NCBI RefSeq assembly: GCF_934561735.1
Contig: NZ_CAKTGT010000004.1
Location: 62,001 to 126,000, forward strand
DNA length: 64,000 bases
From: an uncultured Eubacterium sp.
GTDB lineage: Bacteria > Bacillota > Clostridia > Oscillospirales > Acutalibacteraceae
Reading direction: 5' to 3'
Positions 17,005 to 26,434 of this stretch are shown in pieces (within the stretch, counting starts at the first letter, position 1; every line of letters begins with the position of its first letter). The notes under the pieces were generated by a model. The model made no database searches, was not told where the DNA came from, and worked only from the letters and a program-made list of their open reading frames with translations. A program made the translations under genes and the position numbers.

Positions 17005-17598
17005 ATGGCAAAGCAATTCATAATTTCAATCGGTCGTGAATACGGCTCGGGCGGTCGTGTAATTGCCGAGGAATTGGCAAAAAGATACAATGTAAATCTT
17101 TACGGCAAAAACCTTTTGGACTTGGTTGCAAAAGAAAAAGACCTTAATCTTGACAAATTAAAAAAATACGATGAAAAGGCAAGAAACATTTGGCTTTCTC
17201 GCTCGGTTGACGGATTTTCAAATTCGCCTGAGGACACGGTTGCTCAAATGCAGTTTGACTACCTCAAGGAGCGTGCAAACTCCGGCGAATCGTTTGTTGT
17301 TCTCGGCAGATGTGCAAGCTATGTTTTGCGTGAATATGACGGTCTTGTTAAAATCTTTGTCACCGGTGAAAAGGACGCAAAAATCAAGCGTATCGCTTCA
17401 ATCGAAAAGCTCGGCTATGACGAAGCGGAAGCACTTGTTGAAAAGCGTAACAGAATAAGACGCAACTATCACAACTACTATTCAAAAGAAAAATGGGGCG
17501 ATTCAAGGCACTACGATTTGATTGTTAACTCAAGCAAAATCGGAATTGACAACGCTACCGATGTAATTGACACATACATCAAAAGCATAATTGACTAA
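17005..17598 (+). CDS. Cytidylate-kinase-like family protein
   Basis: 197 residues with the P-loop-like start ISIGREYGSGGRVIAEELAKR. This is the signature of the cytidylate-kinase-like family that is common in gut Clostridia, usually as a stand-alone domain or fused to membrane proteins. A central VVLGRCASYVL and a lid-like RIRRNYHNYYS region are present. The P-loop lacks the usual GKS/T, so nucleotide specificity is uncertain, and housekeeping CMP kinase (cmk) is a poor fit. It shares a transcription unit with the permease and is followed by a terminator. Confidence 0.8.
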   Translation: MAKQFIISIGREYGSGGRVIAEELAKRYNVNLYGKNLLDLVAKEKDLNLDKLKKYDEKARNIWLSRSVDGFSNSPEDTVAQMQFDYLKERANSGESFVVLGRCASYVLREYDGLVKIFVTGEKDAKIKRIASIEKLGYDEAEALVEKRNRIRRNYHNYYSKEKWGDSRHYDLIVNSSKIGIDNATDVIDTYIKSIID

Positions 17599-17603
17599 AA
17601 CAC

Positions 17604-17645
17604 ACGGCGGTAAAGTAAATAAAGCTTTGCCGCCGTTATTTTTTC
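17604..17645 (+). terminator. Rho-independent terminator after the cytidylate-kinase-like gene
   Basis: ACGGCGGTAAAG (17604-17615) pairs with CTTTGCCGCCGT (17625-17636), one G-T pair, and is followed by TATTTTTTC. It ends the permease unit. The methyltransferase ribosome site comes directly after, so some read-through or a hidden promoter is needed to express that gene. Confidence 0.8.
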
Positions 17646-17656
17646 GAGGTATCGCT

Positions 17657-18400
17657 ATGGACAATACAAAAAGATTTGACAACAAAGGCGAAATTTACGC
17701 CAAGGCAAGACCGAAATATTCACAAAAGCTTTTGGAACACTTAAAATTACGCTCCGATATTCCCGAAAATGCCGTTATAGCGGACATTGGCTCGGGCACG
17801 GGTATTTTCACCGAGCAGCTTCTAAACGCAGGTTACAAAGCTTTTGCCGTTGAACCTAACAACGATATGCGAAAAATTGCGGAACAGAATTTATCGGGCA
17901 ATCCGAACTTTACTTCCGTAAATGGCAGGGCTGACAGCACTTCTCTGCCCGACAATAGCATTGATATTGTCACGGCGGCACAAGCGTTCCATTGGTTTGA
18001 CAAGGATTTGTTCAGAGCCGAGTGTAACAGAATTCTCAAAAAGAACGGCTTGATTATCCTTGTTTACAACTCGCGGATTGAATCCGCCGAATGTACGATT
18101 GCACTCAAAGAGTTAAGAAAAAAGTACAATCCCGAGTTCAACGGTTTTTCAAACGGCATAAGCGAGGACAAATGCAAGGAATTTTTCAACGGCAAATGTG
18201 AAATTCTCACCTACGATAACAGCGTAACCTATGACAGAAAGGGATATATAAACCGTATTTTGTCATCCTCATACTCGCTCAAAAAGGGCGACGAAAAATT
18301 CAACAATTATCTTAACGACATCAATGCGCTGTTTGACAAATATTCACAAAACGGCACCTTGACCGTACCTACCGACACCGTGGCATATATAGGAAAATAA
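17657..18400 (+). CDS. Class I SAM-dependent methyltransferase
   Basis: 247 residues of the Methyltransf_11 type. Motif I is VIADIGSGTGIF (40-51), followed by an acidic residue after the second strand (AVEPNNDMR) and DIVTAAQAFHWFD (motif IV region), which resembles small-molecule methyltransferases of the UbiE/trans-aconitate group. Substrate unknown. The frame is open 22 codons further upstream, through the terminator at 17604. ATG 17657 is preferred because GAGGT lies 8 bases before it. A weak 6-bp hairpin (AAAAGC/GCTTTT, 18399-18421) follows the stop. Confidence 0.85.
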   Translation: MDNTKRFDNKGEIYAKARPKYSQKLLEHLKLRSDIPENAVIADIGSGTGIFTEQLLNAGYKAFAVEPNNDMRKIAEQNLSGNPNFTSVNGRADSTSLPDNSIDIVTAAQAFHWFDKDLFRAECNRILKKNGLIILVYNSRIESAECTIALKELRKKYNPEFNGFSNGISEDKCKEFFNGKCEILTYDNSVTYDRKGYINRILSSSYSLKKGDEKFNNYLNDINALFDKYSQNGTLTVPTDTVAYIGK

Positions 18401-18433
18401 AAGCATAATAAAAAAGCTTTTAAAATATAGAAC

Positions 18434-18462
18434 TTGACCGATTTTTTCAAATAACTTATAAT
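18434..18462 (+). promoter_or_regulatory. Promoter before the small membrane protein and vanZ-like gene
   Basis: TTGACC (18434-18439), a 17-base spacer, and a perfect TATAAT (18457-18462). The next start codon is 33 bases beyond the -10. Confidence 0.65.
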
Positions 18463-18495
18463 GAATCTATAATTAAACCATAAGGATGTGATTAA

Positions 18496-18735
18496 ATGAA
18501 GCATAAAACAATTAATATCATTAAATATGCTTTAATCATAATAAGCAGTATTATTGCTGTTGGGTACATAATTTATATTTGCCTTAACTACAATGATATG
18601 CTGACCGCTGTACCGCTGAGAATGTTTATTGAAATCATAGTTCTTGCTTGGCTAATTTTTAATGCAATAGTTTTGTTGATAAGTAAAATTATAAAAAAGG
18701 TCAAAGATAAGCGTAATAAAAATAACATTTTGTAA
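18496..18735 (+). CDS. Small two-helix membrane protein, unknown function
   Basis: 79 residues. Two hydrophobic segments (about 10-30 and 44-65) are followed by a strongly basic tail (KIIKKVKDKRNKNN), which suggests both termini face the cytoplasm. AAGGATG lies before ATG 18496, and a good promoter lies just upstream, so it is very probably expressed. I do not recognise the family. The vanZ-like gene starts 34 bases later and is probably in the same transcript. Confidence 0.6.
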   Translation: MKHKTINIIKYALIIISSIIAVGYIIYICLNYNDMLTAVPLRMFIEIIVLAWLIFNAIVLLISKIIKKVKDKRNKNNIL

Positions 18736-18769
18736 AAAACTCTAACAAACAAATTCAACATTTATAATT

Positions 18770-20186
18770 ATGAGATTTGATATAATATTAGATTTACTGA
18801 AAAGATATTCCGTTTTTGCAATTATTGTTGTACTATGCTTGACAATACTATTTTTATTTGGCTATTTTGTAATTTACAAAAAGCTAATGCACGGTGATAA
18901 AAAGCTCAACAAAAAGAACATATTGCTCGCTATTATCGGTTTATTCTATCTGCTTGTGGTTTTTTGTGCAGTATTTATGAACCGAAACAATGTTACAGAT
19001 TACAGCGTTCAGGACCTGTTTTCAAGCTATAAATCGGCATGGTATACCTGCTCGGCACAGGCTTGGCGAAACATTGTTTTAAATATCCTGCTTTTCGTTC
19101 CGTTCGGTATACTGCTTCCGCTTTTGAGCAAAAAGACAGACAAGCCGTATTTTGTTATACCTATAGGTGCGGCTTCATCACTTATTATTGAAGCTATACA
19201 ATATATTTTCAAAATCGGTATTTTTTGAATTTGACGATGTGCTGAACAACACGGTTGGCGTTATATTGGGATATTGTGTATACCGGCTGTTTTTCGCAAC
19301 AAAAAATAAAGCCGTAACTCCTAAAAAAGTAATCATCTGCCTTTTGCCGTTTCTGATTGTAATAGGAACATTTTCGGGCATATATGCCGCATATCAAATT
19401 CAACCTTACGGCAATTTATATATTTCCAATTACGAAAAGCACAATATGAAAAATACAAAAATCATTTGTGACACGGCAATTTCGGATAAAAGCACAACGA
19501 AAAATATATACCGTGCAAAAGAATATACAATTAGCGATGCAATAAAGCAAGCTAAATGCTTTTTTCAAAAAAGTAACATTGAGGTTGATTACAAATCATA
19601 TGTAATTGAAAATGATACGCTTAAACTTAATTCCGTAGACGGCAAATATCATTTTTCAATGGATTTAACAAATGGAACTTACAATTTTCAGAACGAGGAT
19701 TTTTTTCAAGTATACACAAACGAAGTGCCCGACACATCATACACGGAAGATGAAATCAGAAATATACTTAAAGAATATTCCGTATTTCCGCCTGTTAATT
19801 CCGAACTTACCGTAAATGAAAATTCATACTATGAATTCAGCCATACAGTCAGAGAAAACGACAAATCATTTTGTAACGGCACAATTTACTGCTATTTATT
19901 TAATGGTGATGTTTTAGGTCAAATTGACAACAATATGGTTGATTTGGACAAATGTGCTACCGAAAGCATTTTGAGCAAAAAAGAAGTTATAAATTTGATT
20001 AAGCAGGGCAAATTCTGCTCTGGTGAATATGATTTTGAAAACAGTACTATTCAAATTAACAGTATAGAATTAACATATCTAAGTGATTCTAAAAATTATT
20101 ATCAACCAATATATTACATCAAAGCAAGCCTTACAAACAGTAAAGTTCAAGAAATCGAGCTGTTCATTCCGGCATTAAAAAAATAA
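18770..20186 (+). pseudogene. VanZ-family membrane protein with an extracellular C-terminal domain, interrupted by a +1 frameshift
   Basis: Frame one (18770-19228, 152 residues) holds the first VanZ-like helices up to LIIEAIQYIFKIGIF and stops at TGA 19226. The next frame (from 19227) carries straight on with EFDDVLNNTVGVILGY, the rest of the VanZ signature (E-x-x-Q ... D-D-x-x-x-N-x-x-G). Removing one T from the run of six at 19221-19226 restores a protein of about 471 residues: five or so helices, then about 250 extracellular residues I do not recognise. VanZ proteins are linked to teicoplanin resistance and to wall or polysaccharide functions. It may be a real mutation, a sequencing error, or programmed slippage at UUU-UGA. 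No clear ribosome site precedes ATG 18770. Confidence 0.8.
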
Positions 20187-20207
20187 TTCTTATATATCTG
20201 CATATAA

Positions 20208-20250
20208 AAAAGTGCATTGGTACTTCACAATACCAACGCACTTTTATTTT
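20208..20250. terminator. Bidirectional terminator between the vanZ-like gene and glgA
   Basis: AAAAGTGCATTGGTA (20208-20222) pairs with TACCAACGCACTTTT (20231-20245) with one mismatch. T-rich sequence follows on the plus strand, and the A-run on the other side serves the minus strand. It separates convergent transcripts. Confidence 0.8.
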
Positions 20251-20257
20251 GTTTGTC

Positions 20258-21685
20258 TTAATCTTTAAGAAGTGATTTGTACATCTTGATGTACTCGTTT
20301 GCGGATTTGCCCCAAGACATATCACAGTTGAGTGCACGCTCAACAAGTGTTGGCCAATAATCCTTGTTGTTATAAGCCTCTACGCCACGGTAGATTGCAC
20401 CGAGCATATCGTATGCGTCGTATGTTTGGAAAGTAAATCCGTTGCCCTCGCCGTCACCCGAATCGGTGATTGAGTCCTTAAGACCGCCCGTTTCACGAAC
20501 GATAGGAACCGTGCCGTAGCGAAGTGCAACCATCTGTGAAAGACCGCAAGGCTCGCTCTTGCTCGGCATAAGGAACAAGTCTGCACCTGCATAAATCTTG
20601 CGTGCAAGGTCAGGAATAAATCCGATTGTTACGCCGACTTTATCAGGATATTTATCGTGAAGTTCTCTAAAAAAGCTCTCATACTGCCATTCGCCCGAAC
20701 CGAGAACAACATACTGAACATCACGCTCCCAAAGGCTCTTTTCCATAACTTCACGGATGAGATCAAGTCCCTTGTGGCCGACAAGACGAGATACGATACC
20801 GATAACCGGCACATCATCTCTGACAGCAAGACCCATCTGCTCTTGAAGAGCCTTTTTGCACTCTGCCTTACCCTTTTTCCAATTTTCGGCATTGTAATTT
20901 GCAACAATGTTAGGGTCGGTTTCAGGGTTATAATTTTCGGTATCAATACCGTTGAGGATACCGCAAAGTTTCCAGCTACGCTGATTGAGAATAGGGTCAA
21001 GACCGTAGGAATACCACGGGTCAAGAATTTCCTTTGCGTAGGTCGGAGAAACGGTTGTTACTTTATTTGCACACTCGATACCTGCCTTCATAAAGTTAAC
21101 AAGTCCATCGTACAAAATAAGATTGTTATATTCAGGTGCAATGCCCAAAACATCGTTGAGAAGTTCGTCACCGTACTTGCCCTGATACTGAATGTTGTGG
21201 ATTGTGAAAACAGTTTTGATGTTTTCATATCCCATTTGGTTTGCATAATAGCAAGAATAATAAAGCGGTGTGAGAGCCGACTGCCAATCGTTGCAATGAA
21301 TGATGTCCGGCTTCCAATCAATGTGAGGAATAATCTCAAGAACCGCTCTTGAGAAGAAAGCAAATCTTTCCGCATCGTCATAGTGACCGTAAATTCCGTC
21401 ACGCTTAAAATAATACTGATTGTCAAGGAAGTAATAAATTACTCCATTGTGCTTTGCTTCAAAAATACCGCAATACTGTCTACGCCACGAAACAGGAACG
21501 GAAATCGATGTAATAAACTTCATTTTATCCTTATATTCCTGCTTAATGGAATCATAAAGAGGCATTACAACACGGCAACCGATAAGGCGTTTGCGAAGTG
21601 CAACAGGCAACGAGCCGGCAACATCACCCAAACCGCCGGAAGCCATAAAAGGCAACGCTTCAGATGCAACATATAAAACCTTCAT
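20258..21685 (-). CDS. glgA: Glycogen synthase (ADP-glucose type, GT5)
   Basis: 475 residues. It transfers glucose from ADP-glucose to growing alpha-1,4-glucan. The GT5 start VLYVASEALPFMASGGLGDVAGSLP is clear, as is the C-terminal nucleotide-sugar region (GIVSRLVGHKGLDLI, then MPSKSEPCGLSQMVALRYGTVPIVRETGGL). The classic KxGGL motif reads A-S-G-G-L here, so the Lys that contacts ADP-glucose in E. coli GlgA is replaced. The catalytic Glu segment SEPCG is intact. It is the last gene of glgB-glgC-glgD-glgA, 12 bases after glgD. Confidence 0.95.
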   Translation of the reverse strand: MKVLYVASEALPFMASGGLGDVAGSLPVALRKRLIGCRVVMPLYDSIKQEYKDKMKFITSISVPVSWRRQYCGIFEAKHNGVIYYFLDNQYYFKRDGIYGHYDDAERFAFFSRAVLEIIPHIDWKPDIIHCNDWQSALTPLYYSCYYANQMGYENIKTVFTIHNIQYQGKYGDELLNDVLGIAPEYNNLILYDGLVNFMKAGIECANKVTTVSPTYAKEILDPWYSYGLDPILNQRSWKLCGILNGIDTENYNPETDPNIVANYNAENWKKGKAECKKALQEQMGLAVRDDVPVIGIVSRLVGHKGLDLIREVMEKSLWERDVQYVVLGSGEWQYESFFRELHDKYPDKVGVTIGFIPDLARKIYAGADLFLMPSKSEPCGLSQMVALRYGTVPIVRETGGLKDSITDSGDGEGNGFTFQTYDAYDMLGAIYRGVEAYNNKDYWPTLVERALNCDMSWGKSANEYIKMYKSLLKD

Positions 21686-21697
21686 TTGTAAATCCTC

Positions 21698-22819
21698 CTA
21701 AATTTTTGTACCCTTTGAAAGACAAACCGGATAGTTAGCCGCACCGGAAAGCTCAACATCGGATTTAATAACGCAATCCTTATCGGAAATGACATAATTC
21801 ATTTTTACATTTTCGCCGACAACGGTGTCCTGCATAAGGATAGAATTCTTAACAACTGCACCTGCTTTAATTTTAACACCCTTGAAAAGAATGCAGTTTT
21901 CAACAGTACCCTTAACCACACAGCCGTCGGCAACAAGAGAATTTGTAACTTCTGCTTCCATACCGTAAAGGGTTGGCATATCGTCACGCTCTTTTGTATA
22001 AATAGGGCGTTCCTTTGCAAAAAGCTTTTTCTTATTTTCTCTGTCAAGAATACTCATTGAAACATCATAATAGCTTTGAACACTGTCGATAGTGCCTACA
22101 AAGCAATCTGTTGCATCATAAGAATAAACCTTTTTGTTCTTAATGTTTTGAAGAAGGATGTTACGCTGGAACGAAACCAAGTTTTTTGAATGAGCGGCGG
22201 TCACCAGTTCCTCAAGTAAATACTTTTTGATGAGCACAACATTTGTAGAATAAAAAGCAGTTTCAACATCAGGGTCAATGGAAGCCTCTAAAATTCTGCC
22301 GTCATCCGCAACCTTGTCAAAAACAAGGATGTTGCTGAACGCTGTCGGCTTTTTAGCCTTGACGCCAACGATTGTAATATCCGCCTCGGACTTTTCGTGT
22401 GCATCAAACACCTTGGACAAATCGATATTCATAAGATTATAGCAATCCGACATCAAAACATATTCCTGCGTTGAATGGTCAAGAAATCCCATATTGCCGT
22501 AAATAGCATCAATTCTGTTGCCCCACATGGTAACGGAATTGCTTGAATACGGCGGAAGAATATGCAAACCGTCTGTTTTGCGTGACAAATCCCAAGGCTT
22601 GCCTGTGCCTACATGGTCCATGAGGGAATTAAAGTTTGCGTTTGTTACAACGCCCACATTTGTAACCGAGCTTTCCACCATATTGGAAAGCGGGAAATCG
22701 ATAAGGCGGTATCTTGCACAAAACGGAACGGAACCCATAGTTCTCAATTCTGTAAGTGATTCAAGAGTTTCTTCGTGAATATTGGCAAAAATCATGCCGA
22801 GTACATTTTTTCCGTTCAT
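21698..22819 (-). CDS. glgD: ADP-glucose pyrophosphorylase regulatory-type subunit GlgD
   Basis: 373 residues. The nucleotidyltransferase domain is recognisable (PFCARYRLIDFPLSNMVESS, then a left-handed beta-helix C-terminus), but the GGxGxRL nucleotide loop of GlgC is replaced by IFANIHEETLESL. This is the hallmark of GlgD, the partner subunit in Firmicute GlgC/GlgD heterotetramers that modulates catalysis. glgC ends 2 bases upstream, consistent with balanced expression of the pair. Confidence 0.95.
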   Translation of the reverse strand: MNGKNVLGMIFANIHEETLESLTELRTMGSVPFCARYRLIDFPLSNMVESSVTNVGVVTNANFNSLMDHVGTGKPWDLSRKTDGLHILPPYSSNSVTMWGNRIDAIYGNMGFLDHSTQEYVLMSDCYNLMNIDLSKVFDAHEKSEADITIVGVKAKKPTAFSNILVFDKVADDGRILEASIDPDVETAFYSTNVVLIKKYLLEELVTAAHSKNLVSFQRNILLQNIKNKKVYSYDATDCFVGTIDSVQSYYDVSMSILDRENKKKLFAKERPIYTKERDDMPTLYGMEAEVTNSLVADGCVVKGTVENCILFKGVKIKAGAVVKNSILMQDTVVGENVKMNYVISDKDCVIKSDVELSGAANYPVCLSKGTKI

Positions 22820-22821
22820 AC

Positions 22822-24027
22822 TTATACCTCCTCCCCTGACGGAATCATATCTTTAGGTTCTACTTTTTTACCTTTTGTAATTGTTGCGTTTGAGCCTACA
22901 ACCGCAACGCCCCAAGTTGACGGATCTTCCAAATTTTCAGGAATTGCACCAACCTGTGCATCTTCCTCAATAACAGCGTCTTCTGCAATTATAGAATAGT
23001 ACACTTTTGCACCCTTTTTGATTGTTGCACCGGGCATAATAACGGAAAATCTAACATCTGCATCTTCCTCAACTGTTACCTTTGATGAAACAACGGAGTA
23101 TTCAACCGTGCCGTCAATATCGCAACCCTCGGAAATCGAAGAATTTTCGATAGTTGCATTTTTGCCTATGTAATGAGGCGGTGCGTCAGGTGTTCTGCTG
23201 TAAATTCTCCAAGATGTATCCGAAAGGTCGAGGTCAACATTTGGATTGATGATGTCGAGATTTGCCTCCCAAAGAGAATCAATTGTGCCAACATCCTTCC
23301 AATAGCCCTTAAATGGATAAGCAAACATACGCTGACCGTCGTTAAGCATATTAGGAATGATATTTTTACCGAAGTCATTTGATGAATTTTCATCGGCTTC
23401 GTCCTCGCAAAGATACTTTCTGAGCTTATCCCAAGAGAACACATACACACCCATAGAAGCCTTGTTTGACTTTGGTACGGCAGGCTTTTCGGCAAATTCA
23501 TAGATTTGGTCGTTATCGTCTGTTGCGAGAATACCGAAACGAGATGCCTCCTCCCACGGAACTTCAAGAACTGCAATTGTGCAATCGGCATTATTCTTTT
23601 TGTGGAACTCAATCATCTTTGAGTAGTCCATCTTATAGATATGGTCGCCCGAAAGAATAACCACATACTTAGGGTCATATTTCTCAATAAAATTGATATT
23701 TTGATAAATAGCATTAGCCGTGCCCTTGTACCAAGAAGCACCGCCGATTGCCTCATACGGTGACAAAATATGTACGCCGCCGTTGAGTCTGTCCAAATCC
23801 CAAGGATGACCGTTGCCCAAATAATCATTGAGTACAAGCGGCTGATATTGTGTGAGAACGCCGACTGTATAAATACCGCTGTTTACGCAGTTTGAAAGCG
23901 GGAAGTCGATTATACGATAGTTACCGCCGTAAGGAACCGCAGGCTTTGCAACGCTTTTGGTAAGAACGCCCAAACGACTGCCCTGACCGCCGGCAAGAAG
24001 CATAGCAACAACATCTGTTTTTGACAT
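22822..24027 (-). CDS. glgC: Glucose-1-phosphate adenylyltransferase catalytic subunit
   Basis: 401 residues. It makes ADP-glucose from glucose-1-phosphate and ATP, the committed step of glycogen synthesis. It has an intact nucleotide loop ([16 protein letters not shown]), the substrate motif [16 protein letters not shown], and the sugar-phosphate region [11 protein letters not shown]. Parallel beta-helix repeats follow residue 300. GGAGG lies before ATG 24027. The gene is 18 bases after the glgB stop. Confidence 0.96.
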   Translation of the reverse strand: MSKTDVVAMLLAGGQGSRLGVLTKSVAKPAVPYGGNYRIIDFPLSNCVNSGIYTVGVLTQYQPLVLNDYLGNGHPWDLDRLNGGVHILSPYEAIGGASWYKGTANAIYQNINFIEKYDPKYVVILSGDHIYKMDYSKMIEFHKKNNADCTIAVLEVPWEEASRFGILATDDNDQIYEFAEKPAVPKSNKASMGVYVFSWDKLRKYLCEDEADENSSNDFGKNIIPNMLNDGQRMFAYPFKGYWKDVGTIDSLWEANLDIINPNVDLDLSDTSWRIYSRTPDAPPHYIGKNATIENSSISEGCDIDGTVEYSVVSSKVTVEEDADVRFSVIMPGATIKKGAKVYYSIIAEDAVIEEDAQVGAIPENLEDPSTWGVAVVGSNATITKGKKVEPKDMIPSGEEV

Positions 24028-24045
24028 ACTGTAAATCCTCCTGTA

Positions 24046-26100
24046 TTATCTCTTTTTCTTTTTACTGTTTGTTTTGGAATCTTTTGCAGGTACGGTTTGT
24101 TTTGCCTTTGCCTGCACAGGTTTCTCCTCTTTTATTTCCGCTTCGCTTACCTGCTGTTTTGTAGGCTTTGCCGGTTTTGTTTCCGACTTAACCGCCTTTT
24201 CTTTTTTAGCCGGTAATTTATCGGTCGTTTTTTTGAGGAACATTGCCGACAATCCGTGAAGTTTCAAATCAATATACTGTTCATAGCCGTGGATGCTGCC
24301 CTTTTTAGACTTATACGAGCCGGACATTCTGTGCTTATCTCCGCCGAATTTTTCAAGCGAGGTATCAAACACAACCTTATAAGTTCCGTTCTTAGGAACT
24401 CCGATACGGTATGAATCAAAACTGTTCGGAGTCCAATTAAACACGGCGATAAGTTCTTCGCCTTTTTTGTTCATTCTTCTAAAGGCAATTACGCTGTTGC
24501 AATTATCCTCGGAAGAAATCCACTGAAATCCGTCCCAACTGTAATCAATTTCCCAAAGTTCGCTGTGCTCCTTGTAGAACTTGTTAAGTTCTCTTGAGAA
24601 CTCCAAGGTTTGTCTGTGTTTTTCGTAATCGAGAAGAACCCAGTCAAGTCCTTGCTTGTAATTCCACTCGATGAACTGACCGAACTCACTGCCCATAAAG
24701 AGAAGCTTTTTGCCCGGATGAGCCATCATATATGCAAGGAACAACCTCAAGCCGTCAAACTTCATATCATATTCGCCCGGCATTTTGTTAAGCAAACTTG
24801 CCTTGCCGTGAACAACCTCATCGTGAGATACAGGCAAAACAAAATTTTCGCTGAACGCATAGAAAAAGCTGAATGTAATGCAGTTGTGATTGCCTTTTCT
24901 GAAAAGCGGGTCAAGCGATGTATAGCGAAGCATATCGTTCATCCAACCCATATTCCACTTGAAATTGAATCCAAGTCCGCCCTCTGACGGAGGCATTGTA
25001 ATCATCGGCCAAGCGGTGCTTTCCTCTGCAATCATCATCGAACCCAGATGATTGGTGAGAATGGTTGAATTGAGTTGGCGGAAGAAATCAACCGCTTCAA
25101 GATTTTCTCTGCCGCCGTTTTTGTTAGGAGTCCACTCGCCGTCTTTTCTGCAATAATCAAGGTAAAGCATTGAAGCAACGGCGTCTACACGAAGACCGTC
25201 AAAATGGAATTCTTCAATCCAATAATTAGCTGACGAAATAAGGAACGACTTGACCTCTTTTTTGGCATAGTCGAACACTCTTGTGCCCCATTCCTTATGC
25301 TCGCCTTTTTTCATATCGCTGTATTCGTAACAGCAAGTGCCGTCAAATTCATACAGTCCAAAGGCATCCTTTGGGAAGTGGGCAGGAACCCAGTCGAGAA
25401 TAACGCCTATTCCCTCCTTATGGCAGGTGTCCACAAAATACTTCAAGTCCTCAGGAAGTCCGTATCTTGAAGTTGCGGCAAAATAGCCTGTTACCTGATA
25501 ACCCCAAGAGCCGTCAAACGGATATTCCATAATCGGGAGCATCTCAATGTGAGTGTAGCCCATATCCTTTACATAAGGAACAAGCTGCTCGGCAAGTTCA
25601 CGATAAGTCAGGAAGTTGCCGTCATCGTGCATTTTCCACGAGCCCATATGAACCTCGTAGATATTAACAGGCTTTTCCAAAATATTCTGTCGGCTTTTGT
25701 CAAGTTGCCATTTGGAATCTTTCCATTTGTAATCTTTGAGTTCGTAAACTTTTGAGCCTGTGCCCGGTCGTGTTTCCTGATGCACCGCATACGGGTCTGC
25801 CTTAAGAAGTGTTGCACCCGTGTTGGTTTTGATTGCATATTTGTAACAGTCATAAACCTTTACATCATCTATAATCACTTCCCAAATTCCCGGAGAAACG
25901 GCAACACATTTGTTTGCACTTTCGTCCCAAGAATTGAAATCGCCCACAACAGACACACCTTGAGCATTAGGTGCCCAAACTCTAAAGGCTACTTTGTCGC
26001 CGTCAATACGGTGATTGCCGAAAAACTCGTATGCCTTATAGTTGGTTCCGTCATGAAAAAGATACACGGGAAGTTGGTATTCTTCTTTCATTTTTTTCAT
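24046..26100 (-). CDS. glgB: 1,4-alpha-glucan branching enzyme (GH13) with a basic low-complexity tail
   Basis: 684 residues. A CBM48 domain (about 25-115; [19 protein letters not shown]) precedes a GH13 barrel with the catalytic regions [13 protein letters not shown] (nucleophile Asp), [10 protein letters not shown] (acid Glu) and [12 protein letters not shown] (third Asp). The last 58 or so residues are Lys/Ala/Pro/Glu-rich and end in KKKKR, which is not part of known branching enzymes. The frame is open 7 codons further, but AAAGGA lies 6 bases before ATG 26100. First gene of the glgBCDA unit; its promoter is at 26176-26204. Confidence 0.95.
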   Translation of the reverse strand: MKKMKEEYQLPVYLFHDGTNYKAYEFFGNHRIDGDKVAFRVWAPNAQGVSVVGDFNSWDESANKCVAVSPGIWEVIIDDVKVYDCYKYAIKTNTGATLLKADPYAVHQETRPGTGSKVYELKDYKWKDSKWQLDKSRQNILEKPVNIYEVHMGSWKMHDDGNFLTYRELAEQLVPYVKDMGYTHIEMLPIMEYPFDGSWGYQVTGYFAATSRYGLPEDLKYFVDTCHKEGIGVILDWVPAHFPKDAFGLYEFDGTCCYEYSDMKKGEHKEWGTRVFDYAKKEVKSFLISSANYWIEEFHFDGLRVDAVASMLYLDYCRKDGEWTPNKNGGRENLEAVDFFRQLNSTILTNHLGSMMIAEESTAWPMITMPPSEGGLGFNFKWNMGWMNDMLRYTSLDPLFRKGNHNCITFSFFYAFSENFVLPVSHDEVVHGKASLLNKMPGEYDMKFDGLRLFLAYMMAHPGKKLLFMGSEFGQFIEWNYKQGLDWVLLDYEKHRQTLEFSRELNKFYKEHSELWEIDYSWDGFQWISSEDNCNSVIAFRRMNKKGEELIAVFNWTPNSFDSYRIGVPKNGTYKVVFDTSLEKFGGDKHRMSGSYKSKKGSIHGYEQYIDLKLHGLSAMFLKKTTDKLPAKKEKAVKSETKPAKPTKQQVSEAEIKEEKPVQAKAKQTVPAKDSKTNSKKKKR

Positions 26101-26175
26101 AGAAAATCCTTTCGTTAACAATTACTAAACAACAAAAAGGGTACACTTTCCCTACTTTGAATATTCTATAAAATA

Positions 26176-26204
26176 ATAATAACACTATTACAAACAGTTT
26201 TCAA
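26176..26204 (-). promoter_or_regulatory. Promoter of glgBCDA
   Basis: On the minus strand, TTGAAA (26204-26199) and TATTAT (26181-26176) are separated by 17 bases. The -10 is 75 bases before the glgB start. Confidence 0.65.
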
Positions 26205-26337
26205 GAGTTATTTGGTTATTTTGTTACAAGAAAATGTAAAATATTTATAAAATCTGTGCACTTTGTCAAATACGCACAAAAAAAGTACTACTCGGTAAAA
26301 GTAACAAAATTTTTATAAAATTATAGTATATTTTCTA

Positions 26338-26367
26338 TTGCCACATTTCATTATAATATGTTATAAT
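26338..26367 (+). promoter_or_regulatory. Promoter of the ANTAR-dapF-dapL-purC-purB unit
   Basis: TTGCCA (26338-26343) and TATAAT (26362-26367) with an 18-base spacer, 67 bases before the ANTAR start. The surroundings are AT-rich, so chance boxes are more likely here than elsewhere. Confidence 0.45.
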
Positions 26368-26434
26368 AATTTATATTTTTAAAATAACAAACATATATAT
26401 TAAGGACTAACATATTTGGGGTGGAGAACAGGCT

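Larger units (their letters stand above)
26101..26434. other. Divergent control region between glgB and the ANTAR gene
   Basis: This 334-base gene-free stretch is very AT-rich and holds two divergent promoters (26176-26204 leftward, 26338-26367 rightward), about 135 bases apart. I see no coding frame, and no riboswitch or strong hairpin that I can identify. The arrangement could let one regulator affect both glycogen synthesis and the ANTAR-dap-pur unit, but no operator is evident. Confidence 0.6.

Noticed and set aside
18399..18421. Terminator after the methyltransferase (AAAAGC/GCTTTT)
   Set aside because: It is a 6-bp A/T-dominated stem with no clean T-run; noted in the gene entry but not called as a separate feature.
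26200..26434. ANTAR target (paired hexaloop hairpins) in the leader of its own gene
   Set aside because: The stretch is AT-rich with no two stable adjacent stems, so autoregulation at this site is not supported.
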